Source: Chamaecyparis obtusa (taxonomy: Eukaryota > Streptophyta > Pinopsida > Cupressales > Cupressaceae). Taken from it: a stretch of DNA of 64,000 nt. The translations under genes were made by a program, and so were the position numbers. The notes beneath the pieces are model-generated. The model did no database searches. It was not told where the DNA came from and was given only the letters and a program-made list of their open reading frames with translations. Each line of letters opens with the position of its first letter. Position 1 is the first letter of the stretch. The stretch is taken from NCBI GenBank assembly GCA_027943335.1, contig BSBK01007727.1, positions 374,501 to 438,500 of the forward strand, written 5' to 3'. Of the stretch, positions 12,529 to 24,540 are shown piece after piece.

Positions 12529-14943
12529 CTGTCACTACGTTTAGTTGTCTATCCTTCATGTTTAGCATTCTTATTTCCTTAGTTTCTATTCTCTTTCCTA
12601 GATTTGAGCTATCCTTTTATTTTAGGTCATTTGTTTTCCTACTTAGATTTCTCTTTTTTAGTCTCCTTTGTTTAGCTCTTTCGGGTTTTAGGTCTTTCTC
12701 TCTTGTTGTTCCCTGATTATCCTTCTGTCGTTACTCCTCCAACTTAATCTTTCCATCATGTCAATCCCGTGGATACTATAAGTAATTAAGGTCTTATTTT
12801 TTCTAACATAGCAAACTTTCCAAAAAAGGATTTATTCTTACTAAAGGTATATCGAATCTCTAGTTTGCTTTATGGTTCTTGAAAAAGAAGTAGGATTTCT
12901 ATTTATCTTTGGTATTTATAGCTATTCTTAGATTGGTAAAGCATTTTTGATGATTTAGCTCTCTATAAAAAGTTCTACATCAACAATAAATTTAAATGGT
13001 TCAGTTTCTAGGGTAAGAATCAATAAAAAGTTAAAAAACATTGTAACTTTTTCCTTTAAGAACTCTCCTTTTAAAAAATCTAAGTATTTGAAAAAGCAAT
13101 TTTGATTTTATTTAAAAAAAGAGAGAAATTTTAAAGATTTCCTAGGATAAAGATAATAAATTAAAGTATAAAACATTTTTATAATAGGTCATTTAGTTAA
13201 GAATGGAAGCTTAAGAGTTATGATCATAGTAGTAGGATAAAGGAAACAATCGGCCAGTGCTTCTTTAGGTAGTTGAAGAGGTGTTCACTCCATTTTTAAA
13301 TAGAATTATCATGTATTTGTCTCTTACCCTTAGTTTGATCACAATGCATTATATAAACTACAATGTCTACTCCAATCAAATTAAAGGGTTATGAGCCTCA
13401 ATTAGCCTTTGATGGAGATATTTCCATTAACAGATTAAAATCTATAATGTTAAACACCTACTCTCTTATCCTTAGGGTTGTTTATCATATTATGGGAAAG
13501 GAATTCCTCACCAATGAGGATCTCTATAGGGTTAACTCAAAGATTCTTGCTATGTTTATAGCCATGGCCATTTAGGTAGATCCTGGGAAATCTAATATTG
13601 ACAGGTTATGTGTTTGCATTTTTAAATGAAAATACCTTGGAGGATTAGACTCAGTTATTCAAAACATCAGGGGGGACATCATGATCACTAGACCAAATTC
13701 TATGATATGCTCATGCTCAATGGTAGACCTGTCCATTCCTCTTTGATTCTGGTCTCAGATGACATCACTACATTGATGTCCAAAACTCCTATCATCAGAA
13801 GAAATTTTATCATTGGAAGAAATTTGGACTTCTTATTCTACTTTCTCCATGTTAGGGTCCCAAAGGTAGGAGACTGGTTCTATATTTATTGGAATGAAGA
13901 TGATGTAGGGGGGTCGATAGAGATGACTTCAGTGACTCGGATAATGTTGATTTAATAATGGAAAGTCTAAATATCTCTAAACCTAGAAGAGTAAAAAGAA
14001 GAAAATATGTGTTATGTCTGTCATCCTTAATAATGTACTATCGAATTTTGTTGAGAAGTTTTTCATTCAACTTCTTTTCTTTTCTTAAAATGTTGATATA
14101 AGATTTATAAACATAGTAATCATCCGGATAATGAAAATACAGTTTGAAGTAGCATCATGAAATACTAAAGTAAAGGAAAATAATATCCTAAAAAACTTAA
14201 ACATGTCTGTGAATCTCAGGCTCTACAAAATTCAGAAATTGGAGTGAAATGTTTGAATTAATAGAAAACATCACTTAATCTTTGACTATGTGTACTATGT
14301 TTCTGAGCAATTTCATTTAATCTGAATAAGTTTCCCTAAGACTAAGACTACTTTACAATTGATAAACAAGGCGAAATATGATAATTATATGTACATTTAC
14401 TCAAATTAATATTAAGTATACAAATAGAGGTTTTGAAAGTTGAATACAATAATATTTTTAACCTAAAGTGAGTAATATTTTCAAGTAACAATATCCTTAT
14501 TCTTATATTTATAATAGTAGATTCTCATTACCTATCTCTCCTATTATTAAAGTATCTAAAAAATAAACAAGAAACAATCACATATAGATTTTGTAGAAAC
14601 AATATGAAGTAATAACAAACCTAAAATATTCTTATCTTATCTTTGATAAATTAAATCAAATTAGGAGATTTTAGAATACTCTATAAAATAAGCTTCTAAG
14701 TTAAGGAATCCTTTAATCTAACCTAGATATATGCTTGTAGAGATAGTATTTGGTATCAAGCCTTGTGTAGGAACATGTATACACACTTTTGCAGAGGAAA
14801 CAATGAAATAGAAAGGCACCTCATACGCTCTGAAATGAGGGTAAAACATTGATAGTATCTTGTTGCAGTCATTACATTGGAAGCTAGTGAAAAAAGGAAA
14901 ATCAGTAAATGAAGAATTTTGTTATAACTTCTTCAATCTAATT
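12529..14943. other. AT-rich flank with no recognised gene
   Basis: Nothing here can be assigned to a known gene family. A T-rich, hydrophobic frame just right of the LTR (12516-12716) starts inside the LTR and looks like chance. The only coding-like signal is the pair of stretches at 13363-13955, listed separately. The rest is AT-rich DNA with scattered stops on both strands. Confidence 0.5.
13363..13955 (+). pseudogene. Unidentified coding-like fragment
   Basis: Two open stretches on the plus strand, 13363-13575 (70 residues from an ATG) and 13707-13955 (82 residues), have ordinary soluble-protein composition. One includes GYEPQLAFDGDISI and GKEFLTNEDLYRV, the other a WFYIYWNEDDVGG segment. 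They are separated by about 130 bases with a stop and a probable frameshift. I do not recognise the family. They could be part of a decayed transposon or a host gene fragment; the LINE-type 3' tail that follows at 15061-15215 makes a retroposon plausible. Confidence 0.3.
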
Positions 14944-15060
14944 TGTAAATGAAGGAATGCCTTCATATTTGTCTGTAAAGGAAGGAATGCCTTCACATAT
15001 ATCTGTAAATGAAGGACAACCTTCAAATTAAATATGTAAATAAAGGAATGTCTTCATAAC
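14944..15060 (+). repeat. 30-bp minisatellite, four units
   Basis: Four head-to-tail units start at 14944, 14974, 15004 and 15035, each beginning 'tgtaaatgaaggaatgcc' with small changes. Each unit contains a near-palindrome GAAGG-nnnn-CCTTC. The last unit runs into the LINE-like tail. Confidence 0.85.
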
Positions 15061-15215
15061 CCCTTTTTAGGACCTTGGTCTCGGGCTAGACTGGAGGTTT
15101 TCTTCTCCATTCTTTCCTACCAGTGCCCGTAGTGAACGAAGACTTTGTAATTTTGTTCAAATTTATTAAATATAATCTAGGGGGCTTTGACCTTTTACCG
15201 ATAAATAATAATAAT
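15061..15215 (+). mobile_element. LINE-like 3' tail
   Basis: The stretch ends 'gggggctttgaccttttaccgataaataataataataa', resembling the 3' end of plant L1-type LINEs, which finish in a pyrimidine-rich segment and simple A-rich repeats. No RT is found directly upstream, so it may be a 5'-truncated insertion or the end of a badly decayed element that includes 13363-13955. Assignment rests on resemblance only. Confidence 0.4.
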
Positions 15216-15224
15216 AATTTATTA

Positions 15225-15382
15225 AAATTTTTATCATATACTAATATTGTAATATTATTATGATAATTATAATATTTTTACAATCATAACTATTAATTTA
15301 TTATAAATTTATCATATAGTAATATTGTAATATTGTTATGATAATTATAATAGTTTTATAATCATAACCATTAATTTATTAT
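15225..15382 (+). repeat. AT-rich tandem duplication, about 79 bp
   Basis: Two adjacent copies of an about 79-bp AT-rich unit ('atcatatactaatattgtaa...' and 'atcatatagtaatattgtaa...') differ by a few bases, and a partial third copy follows. It sits just after the LINE-like tail and may be an expansion of the tail repeat. Confidence 0.75.
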
Positions 15383-15726
15383 AAATTTATGATAACCATA
15401 TTTAATAATTCTTTAAAAAATTAGATAGCTATAAAAAACTAAACTATTATTTGAAATGTGATTAAAATATTCATAATTATATTATAAGAATTTTTAATTT
15501 TAAAGTAATAATTAATGAGTTAACATTATATTTTGTATATAAACAAAATATAATTTGAACTTCCTATTTTTAAATTATGACAATTTATCATTATAATAAA
15601 TTATATTATAACCTTAGTTAAAACTAATTATTTTTCTATACTCATTTAAATTTTTTAACTAAATAATTATTAATTATGATTATTATAATGAAGTATAACC
15701 TAAATTTTATATAATAATCAAATTAT

Positions 15727-15727
15727 A

Positions 15728-15810
<83 letters not shown>

Positions 15811-15813
15811 TAA
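15727..15813. repeat. (TA)n microsatellite with TG interruptions
   Basis: About 87 bases of TA dinucleotides are broken by a few 'tgta' variants. It is followed by a change in composition at 'aaagcaaaagtgggctagcc', so it may mark an insertion boundary. Confidence 0.9.
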
Positions 15814-16080
15814 AGCAAAAGTGGGCTAGCCACTATATATATTATTAGATTAAAACTTGGTTCAAGAGCTCAATCGGGAAAGAACCAGTAAGAAAACCCG
15901 ATATCCTTGCTCGATACAAATGAAAGTATAGTGGGGTTACAAATACTACCAACATATAATAACCTAAACTACCCCCAAAATTTGGCTTGATACTAATGAG
16001 AGTAAATCATACAAAATTTGGCCTGATTACATTATTGAGATAAATCGATAAAGCTAGACGATATAAACATCAAAATTGTA

Positions 16081-17000
16081 AGACATTATCCCCGACTATT
16101 CTTCCATGTCACTGGGACCCCGAGCTGCCAATTCAGGTTGAGAACGAGGGGACCAACCAGAAGAGTCCACATTCCAACCATGACTATGTCCACCTTCATG
16201 TGCGATCATGTCCCAACCATCATTATCCAGATCACCCCAACTTGCAATGTGCTCCTATTGAACAGTAGAAGGGAGAGGCCACTCGTCAACTTCAAAAGGA
16301 TGATAATTTAAGTTCGGAACACCATCCATATGCTAAGCCAAGTGGACACGAATGGGGGAATTGTTGCCCACCCTTGCAGGAACATTAGGGGTACTCTAAT
16401 AGGTCCATCAGAGCATAGAGCATCAATCTAGTTCTATCCACCATTTCATGCCCCAAGATTCAACCTGATGAATATAGAGCATGTTCAAAGTATTAATAGC
16501 TCTGTTTCTCTAGTGTACGCTTTATGCAATCATATGCCACCATTAAATCATGATTGGTGAGAAGAAGACAATGAGAGAAAAGACCACCCACCAACGCATT
16601 ACAACTCCACAAATCATATTGTTTCATAGCCCTTTTGAGCGTGTTATCTTGCAAAAACAATGGTTTAACTACTTTTTCTACAAGAATCTCCAACATGTGC
16701 ACCGACTGCAGAAAGTCCATTGTATTGGATAGGAAAATAGAAACAAGCTACGATGGATAGAGGAACTTTTTTGTTTGAGGTGAGAGAATTTCCGCCCCAA
16801 TCACATTTCAAACTTCATACCTAATCACCTATGAATGACAGTCAAACATAACCTCTAGTGTTGAGTCATCTATCTGCAGCGACAAACCTCCTCCATTATA
16901 TTTAGTTGCAGACGAATTTGAAAATTCCTTGGTAAAATCTCGTAGTGGTATCTCCCACATTGCATATATTTTTCACAAATCTCCTTCTTAGTCTCCATTT
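16081..17000 (-). pseudogene. Unidentified decayed coding fragment
   Basis: Translating the minus strand gives stretches that look protein-like in one frame, interrupted by two or three stops. Near 16930-16990 it reads WEIPLRDFTKEFSNS, then LSLQIDDSTLEVMFDCHS. At 16493-16720 there is an open 75-residue piece (from MDFLQSVHMLEILVEK) with ALVGGLFSHCLLL. I do not recognise the family. It lies just beyond the 3' end of LINE 1 on the same strand but does not resemble LINE proteins, so it could be a captured or host-gene fragment. Confidence 0.3.
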
Positions 17001-17419
17001 TAACGACTATTTAGAATTGATGCATTTGGCAAGAAAGAAGGGCTATTTAAAATCAAAGAGCTTGGACAGTACAAATTTGATTTAATGGCGAATCTCATTC
17101 AATATTTTTAATATAATTGATGTACTGAGTAGCTAGCCTTTGAGAATTAATTCACATAAGAATACCTGGTGGTGAGCATGTGAAGTACATTGTGGTTACC
17201 CATTGATCAACCAGTGCATACCAACTGTGCATATGGGAGTAGAAGAGCTTGTTTGATGACTCCATTTATAAACTTATATGTGCTATGAATCCCGAAGTGA
17301 TATATTCTATACTGATCAAGTTTTAATCACTGGCTTCATATCACTCCCTTGAAAATGGAAGTGACATCCCACACAAACATGAAGCTCATATGTGATACCA
17401 ACCTCATCACCATACGATG

Positions 17420-17942
17420 TCACAAGGGTGAGTTCATGCTGATAGTAAATTCCATATCAAACAAAATCAAGCTTTGCATCTTACTATCCTTGCTAATGAT
17501 TTCATCTGGATTTACAGATGCTAAATCCAAACCATCACAACCTAAATTGGCTAAGTAATCTGCTAATGCATTTCCTTCCTGCAATGTATGAGAGATGTAG
17601 ACCTCTTTAAAAGAGTCAAGAAGATACCATATATGTTGTAGGATATATGCTAGTTGCCAATTGTGAGATTCTCTTTGAGTGCAGGCATTAACAATAACCA
17701 TTGAATCTCCTTTGACCTGTATATGCTGAAAGCCACCTAATTTAGCCTGGATAAGACCAACAAATAGAGTGTGGGCCTCTGCCATATTGTTTGAACCTTG
17801 GGGAAGAGGGGATGATTTTATAGCCAACACTTTACCTCGGTGATCTCTAATGCAAGTTTTGACACCTGATTTTCCTAGGTTTCCTCATGAATACCCATCA
17901 AAGTTGACCTTAATAGTCCCTTGGATAGGAGGGTGCCCAACA
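17420..17942 (-). pseudogene. RNase H domain of LINE 1 ORF2
   Basis: This is the C-terminal RNase H of a plant LINE, which would degrade RNA in RNA-DNA hybrids. Reading through one stop near 17885, the domain starts with VNFDGYS. The four acidic catalytic positions can be matched: D in FDGYS, E in MAEAHTLF, D in KGDSMVI and D in NALADYLA. The last 136 codons (17420-17830) are open, and the stop at 17420 is the likely natural end of ORF2. A frameshift or stop separates it from the zf-RVT stretch upstream. Confidence 0.8.
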
Positions 17943-18020
17943 GACTAATGATCTATCATGTGATTTTGATGTTTGAGATTGCTGACACCAGCCAATTGGA
18001 ACATGAATACCTTTCCATTC

Positions 18021-18392
18021 TCAAATAATAACGTTGTCCCAATTAGACAAAACTGGATTACATTTGACTTTAGGATGACTAGCATTAACCACTTCAGATA
18101 TTGATCTTTCTAGACCTGTAATAACATCTTCAATAGAAGAAGAGCTATGGAAAAATATTCTTTTATTGCATTCCCACCATATTGTCCAAACCACCAGTGT
18201 CAGGATACATTTCCACAATCTAGAAAATAGGGAATTAGTATATAAATCTAGCCATGATTGAAAAAGATCCCACAACTTATTGGGAAGAGTGAAATAATGT
18301 AATTTTCCAAGAACAAACAACCAACACTGTTGTGCAAAAGGATAGTTCAAGAACAAATGATCGACATCTTCAATCTCTAAATCAAAAAGCAA
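18021..18392 (-). pseudogene. zf-RVT domain of LINE 1 ORF2
   Basis: A 123-codon stretch matches the zinc-binding region found after RT in plant LINEs: EDVDHLFLNYPFAQQCW, then WTIWWECNKRIF, a hallmark of this module. The usual Cys of the 'HLFxxC' motif is Asn-Tyr here (HLFLNYPF), so metal binding is probably lost. It sits between RT (18393-20502) and RNase H (17420-17942). Confidence 0.8.
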
Positions 18393-20502
18393 ATATTTAA
18401 AAGGTTGTGAGATATGAAATTTATTTAGTCTATCACTTGTTAGTGCCCTCTTTTTTAATGTAATCCAAGAAAAGAAACCTGCCTTAGGAAGGGTTACATG
18501 ATTCCAACAAAAAGAGAATGCACGACAAGGAGCTGAGCTAGACTCTTGTTACTGAATGAGCCTGTAACTTTCTAATTTGATAGAGTATTTTCCATCTTTT
18601 TCCAGAGCCCAAAACAACTTATCCACCTTACTTGACAAATAGATCACATTTTTGAATTTTTTTGGATAATCTTGTTCTATCTTGAGGAGAGATAGGCAGA
18701 TTGCTTGGATCTTTCCAAATCACTTTCCTAGAAAATAAGCTTATTGCTAAAACATAATCCACCAAATATTTTCCCTAAATATTATCCGAAGATGAAACAA
18801 TGTCATTAATTGCTTCTAATTTAGTTAATGGAGGTGCACCATTCCACGAATCTCGCCAAAAATTTACTTCACCATTATTTGCTTCTCAAGAAATGAACTT
18901 AACTACTATCTCTCTCGAGGACATCATAAAATCCTAAATTACCGATCCTTTTGGGGGATCTAAGATAGAGAAAATTCTTGATGGACAATTACTATCAAGG
19001 TACTTCTGCTGCATGATTTGGCACCATATATTTTGTGGCTTGGTGTACAATTGCCAAACTAACTTTCCACCAAAGGCTTTATTTCATTTTGAAAGATCAT
19101 GCACACCAGCACCACCCAAAGATTTGACTTGTGCCATGTTTTCTAAAGAAACAAGTGGGATTTTCTTCTCCCCATTCATATTAGCAGTCCATAAAAAGTC
19201 TCTCAATAACTTTTGAATTGTCTGAATCACTGAAGAAGGTGCTTTAAGAACTGATAAGTAATAATTAGGGATAACTAATAGCACCATTTTTATAAGGAGA
19301 ATTATGCCTGCTAATGAGAGCCATTTTTCTTTCCAAGCCACTATTCTTGATTTAATGCTTTCAATAATAGGCATCCAATAACTTTTTTTATTTTCCCCAA
19401 TGAAAAAAGGAATGCCAAGATACACAGATGGTAGTAAATCTACTGAAAATCCTAGAATATTGACAATCCTATTGGAAATAATCTGATTGGTGTTGAACAA
19501 GTAGACTTTTGATTTGTGAGCATTAAATTTTTATCCTGAGGCTGAGGTGTATAAATCCAAAGCATGTTTGATCTGTTTAGCTTTAGTAACATTGGATGAT
19601 CCAAAAAGTAAGGTGTTATCTACAAATAAGGAATGTGTGACTGAGATACCAGTCCCCCCAATTTTTGCTCCTTGCCAACAACCTAGTTCATGTTTATTTA
19701 GAATTTGTCTACTAAATGTTTCAGCCATAAGAATGAAGAGAACTAGTGACAAAGGATCACCTTGCCGGACCCCTTGTATAGATGAGAAGAAGCCTGCTAG
19801 CATCCCATTAATTAATATTGAAAACCATGCACCAGTTATACAGGATTTAACCCATTTGCACCAACCTTTAGCAAACCCAAAATTATGTAATACTATAAAC
19901 AAAAAGTCCCAGGAAACTCTATCATATGCCTTCATCATATCAAGCTTAATGAAAAAGTTTGAAGTCTTATTACTATTGATTGAATGTAGGGCTTCATGAG
20001 CCACTAAGGCCCCTTCCATTGTTTCCCTACCAGGGAAAAATCCTCCCTGTTCTTGTGATACAAGTCTTGGTATCAAATACTACATTCTTAAGTATATTGC
20101 CTTCATTATAATCTTATAGATTGTATTACATAGTGAGATCGGGCAAAATTCTACAAAATTTTTGGGTGACTTGACTTTAGGAATGATGGCTATGTTAGTT
20201 GTATTGAAGTATTTTGACATGGTTTTGGTTTTCTTGGATTCTTCAATAACACCAAGAAAATTCCACCCAATAAAATCCCACCTAATAAAATCCCACCCAA
20301 TAAAATCCCACCCAATAAAATCCCAACAGGCTTGAAAGAATAATGTTGTAAATCCGTTTGGGCCAGGTGCTTTTTCTGGAGGTAAAGAAAAAACTACTCT
20401 CCCAAGTTCATGAATTGTAAAAGGAGCCATTAATACCATGTTATCAGATCCAGTCACTAATGTAGGAATAGCATCAAGGAGATCATGTATAGGAAGATCC
20501 AC
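18393..20502 (-). pseudogene. Reverse transcriptase domain of LINE 1 ORF2
   Basis: Open pieces at 20080-20502, 19531-20076 and 19084-19500 cover the RT that copies LINE RNA at the target nick. Motifs in order are PPEKAPGPNGFT, a NTTNIAIIPKVKSPKN stretch, FCPISLCNTIYKI, SQEQGGFFPGRE, FIKLDMMKAYDRVSWDF with the first catalytic Asp, and GVRQGDPLSLVLFILMAE. The YADD-type box reads FVDNT, so one catalytic Asp is lost. Thumb-like motifs follow (YLGIPFFIG, WKEKWLSLAG). Between 18393 and 19083 the frame is badly broken. A 15-bp tandem repeat expands the region before the SKYFNTTNIAII segment. Confidence 0.85.
20263..20325 (-). repeat. 15-bp in-frame tandem repeat inside LINE 1 RT
   Basis: Four units of 15 bp ('ccacccaataaaatc', one with a C-to-T change) start at 20263, 20278, 20293 and 20308. 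On the coding strand each unit adds five residues of type W-D-F-I-G, so the frame is kept. LINE RTs normally have a single copy of this segment (CWDFIG followed by the helix). Confidence 0.9.
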
Positions 20503-21768
20503 TAAAGCTGCCAGACTAGATGGAGCAAGCAGATTTTTAAAAAACTTTACCCCTTCCTCTTGAATACCTTGAGCACCGGTTATTGGATTGCCAATGTTTG
20601 CATTATTGATGGAAAATATATGATTTGTAGCTCTTTTCTATTTTTTTGAATCATGAAAGTATTTTGTGTTCTTATCACTCTCTCTTAACCATAATTCTTG
20701 AGATTTTTGCCACCAATATTCCTCTTCTCTATTAAATAATTCTTCCCATTCTAACTGTAAGATTTTTTGACTAGCATAAGTGTCATTATCCATACCTTGT
20801 TTAATGATCTTATCAAATATGTCATCCAATTTCTGTTTAACATTCTCTTTCTCTTTAAAGATGTTTTTGAACACCAATTTGTTCCATTTTTTGATATGCT
20901 TCTTAGTATACTTCAATTTGGAAGCAAATTGATGCATTTTAGAACCATCACAGTGCAAAGTACTAACCCACCATTGTTTGATAAGAGGGATGAAAGTTGG
21001 GTGACAAAGCCACATCCTTTCAAATTTAAAAGAAGGTTTATGCTGAGACCCCTGATTACTGATGGAAAACCAAATTGTATAGAAATGGGAAAGTGATCGG
21101 ACCTTGGTCGAGGCATAATATCTAAATGAAAAGTAGTATTTGATAGCTTCCACTCTTGTGATATAATAAATCTATCTAGTCTAACTATAATCTGAGCAAA
21201 GTTAGCCCTCTTATTAGTCCATGTAAATGTTCCACTAATAGGCTCAATATCCATTAGATTATTATCTTCTACAAAACTCAAGAAGTCTTGAATAATTTTC
21301 AATGGAGGGAAAATACCCCTATTTTTTTATAGATATCTTAAGGATAGCATTGAAGTCACCACCCAAAATTACATGTTGATCATTTTGAAGTTGAATAATA
21401 TGAGTCAGGTTTCTCCATAATCTTTGTTTCTCATGTGTTTTTGTGGGGCCATACACATTAACCAATATGAAATATATGTCAAAGATTTTCATTTTCAGTA
21501 ATTGCCAGTTATCATTCTGATTCAAAATCTATCCTTGCACTAGTTTGGGATCCCATAAAACAATAATACCCCCTGAAGCTCCAATCCCCTCTCTATGAAC
21601 TGATTTCCAATTTGCCCATTTTCTTATTATTTTATCAAAAGTTTGGTGCGACATCTTAGTTTCTTGAAGCAAAATAATATCTTCACTCATAGAATCTAGA
21701 TCTTTCTTGATTCTACCTCTTTTTTCAGAGGCATTTAAGCCTCTGACATTCCATGATGCGATCTTCAT
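20503..21768 (-). pseudogene. Endonuclease domain of LINE 1 ORF2
   Basis: ORF2 most likely begins at the ATG at 21766-21768 (MKIASWNVRGLN). The apurinic/apyrimidinic-type endonuclease would nick target DNA. Its motifs are visible in broken frames: SWNVRGLN near residue 5, LQETKM near 33, GGDFNAI near 140, RLDRFIIS, and SDHFPI near the end of the domain. A stop near 21529 and a frameshift near 21310 interrupt it. A basic linker toward the RT lies at 20638-21153 (KWNKLVFKNIFKEKENV, then LWLRESDKNTKYFH). Confidence 0.85.
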
Positions 21769-24540
21769 TATTGACAAGGAGAAACCTTAGTTCTCCTTGT
21801 CATTCTTTTAGAAGGTGTAAATTTACCATCCAATGTTGATTGAATACCTGCTGTAATTTCTTCCTTAGTTTTTAAACCCTTAGGTTTTCTCCCCCTCTTC
21901 TTAGTCGTTGGCTTATCCTGCATAGTTTGATTAGAAGTCTGTTCAATAGATAGTAGTAGATCATGATCATAACCACTCATTAGGATATTTTTCTCTATGC
22001 TATGTGTTTCCTTATCATCATGTTGATTAACTTCATCCTGATCTCTTTCCACCTCTAATTCCACATCACTATTAATTCTCTCCCAATCCCTTATTTGCAA
22101 ATTAACTTCCCCATCAGGGACAAACACATCGGCCTCTTCATCCCTAATATCCTAAGAATACTGATCCATGTGAAAGTCATATTTGATACTCTGATTAATC
22201 TTGAACTCCTCTTGAATATTTTGGTTAAACTCTAAATCTTCCCTGAAACACCCTTGAGTCACTTGTAAATCATCAACCCTTCCATCTTTTAACTCTATTT
22301 GAACATCTCCTTGTATGACTGAGGGAATTTTTCAATATTAAGTTGACATCCTTGCATTGCTTGTATAACTACAAGCCTATTTTCTGGCATTTCTGAGTCC
22401 ACATCACCTTTCAAAACTAAGGGGATTCCCTTACTCTTAAATTGGATTTTGATTATATTTTGATGTTCTAAACCAAAATGAGGCTGAAGGGCTTGATCAT
22501 CTTCAAAAAACACTCCCTCTTCTTCTGTAATTTCATAAATCATTTTGGTGGCCAGCTCTATAATCATTTTCTCTGATATCTTTCGAGCTTTTAGATCAAC
22601 CACTACATGTTTGTTGAATACTTCATACATATTTGTCATGGTGATCGGGTGGTCTTGAAACATCGATTGTTGAACATGCAATCTAACTCATGAGAGGATG
22701 TCTTTAGTTGCTCCCACTCTAAATAAATTTGTACTAAGTTAGTGACCCAAAGAGCACTATTCTTATACTGCATAATAATGATCATGTTTCTTAGAGTGTA
22801 GAAGAAAAAATTAAACATATTATAGCACTGGAATATAGTCTCAAAGTCTAAAATGAGTGTTCTTGGTGACAAAGGAATCAAATCATTGATTATACCCTGA
22901 TCCTTATTTTGTTAGATCCCTTGAAGTGAGCAATCTGCAAGGTACGAGCAATGATCCTCACATATGGCCACCTCTGATTGAACCATCTTCTTGCATTGTG
23001 TATTAAAATGTCCTAATTTATGTTGATACTTATGAGTAGTAACCTCATCCTGTAGAATAATACTTTGATTCCAAACACCCCATTTTGACTTAATCTTAAT
23101 CTACCTTGGCATACTCTTTGAGGAGTCAGTAAGGACACATACTTTGATATCACAATGTGGAAGATCAAAGGGGATGAGATCACGTTTAACAAAAATACCA
23201 ACTTTGTTAGCAAAAATTTCCACAATCTCCGGATCTCTATATTCCAAAGGCAACAAAGGCAAGGATATCCAATGAGGGAAAAAATCATGTCATCTTAGCA
23301 GGTTTGAAATTAGGGGTCCATACCCTGGTGAACAAACCTGAACCTTTACAAAACCCTACCCTTTGTTTTTATGAATAACATCCCTCTATTCGACTGACTC
23401 AAACAATGCAACAAAAAACCTTAACTCTGATTCCAATAGGAAGATGTCTTTTAACCCATCCCAAGACTCATACACCCATGACCTAATATTCAAAAATAAC
23501 ATTGCATTGCTTGAAAACTTACCAATTAGGGTTGATTGTCGAAGAGCTCCAACATGATCCTATAATATGTGCTCTAGAAGGGTAATATTTATCGTGTCCT
23601 GAGAGTGATGAATTGTGTGGGAATCATCCATTTTCTGATTGCCTTGATCTTGAACATTCTGATGTTGCTTTGGCTACCAGATTTGTGTAATCTTTATTGG
23701 ATTAAAGGGTGCTCTATTCTGGATTTTTGGTAAAACCTTACCCTTATTATCTCCTTTTTGAATTTGGTTGTCTTTACTGATTTCATTCTCTCCCATCACA
23801 AAACTAGTGGAAAACCTGATTTGCATTGGAGATCTAGGGGGAATACCTTCGCATATATTAAATACCACCTGCTTCTTCATAATCCTTGGATTACCTCTCT
23901 TTCTATGATTGTTGATGTGTTTCGATTTCTTCCAAGGGGGTTGTTTATGATTCAAAGAAAGTTCCCACCCAAATTTAGATTGAAAATTTTCCACATTTGA
24001 CATAGTTTATGTTTGAACTTTCATAACCCTAGATCTCATGGCCACCTGTTTGGAAGATTCCCCATGTTCAAAATTTGAAGTACCATGAAAAATTGATTGG
24101 GCTTTCTTAGGATTTGATTGATCCCCTTTTGGATGCGTGAATATCTTAAAATGAAATCTAGGATTGACAAAAAAGGGTTTCACTGGCTGAACAAATGCTT
24201 TACCTCTAAAAATGTTAAGACCATCAAAATGGCCTTCGTGATTCAACTTTCTTTGAGCAACATTAGTAGCATTTTTTTCCACAAAAGAGCACCTCTGAAA
24301 TCCAATGTTTAGATGTCTTTGATCTCGATACCTAGCTGGTTGAACAATCAGAGGGCCTCGAAAAATCTTCACAAAATCTGAATCAAAGTGAGAACCAAAA
24401 GGATTTTGATAATCACAATGCCCATTGTTACGCCATTGTCCTTTGCCTAGCTGAGCTTGACTACATGAATTTGACCTTGCTCGCATACACTCTACTTGGG
24501 ATGTCACCTGTTGCCTCTGCTTTTCTCTTGCTCTCACACT
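21768..24540 (-). pseudogene. ORF1 of LINE 1 (DUF4283-like RNA-binding protein)
   Basis: This is a broken frame of about 900 codons that would package LINE RNA. Recognisable parts are an N-terminal basic region (24007-24537, with GTG or another codon where the open frame starts, so the true start is unknown), a DUF4283-like core near 23460-23560 (LIGKFSSNAMLF, then a WVYESWDGL stretch), and HWISLPLLPLEYRD with IGIFVKRD-like sequence near 23150-23290. A zinc-knuckle remnant HKLGHFNTQC follows near 23000. The C-terminal 119 codons (21768-22127) carry an AT-hook-like KKRGRKPKG. The final TAA overlaps the ORF2 ATG. Confidence 0.7.

Noticed and set aside
12516..12716. Hydrophobic 66-residue plus frame
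   Set aside because: It overlaps the LTR end and is made of T-rich sequence; no sign of a real gene.
19547..19999. 150-residue plus frame opposite LINE 1 RT
   Set aside because: Antisense of the RT palm region; the minus strand carries the RT motifs.
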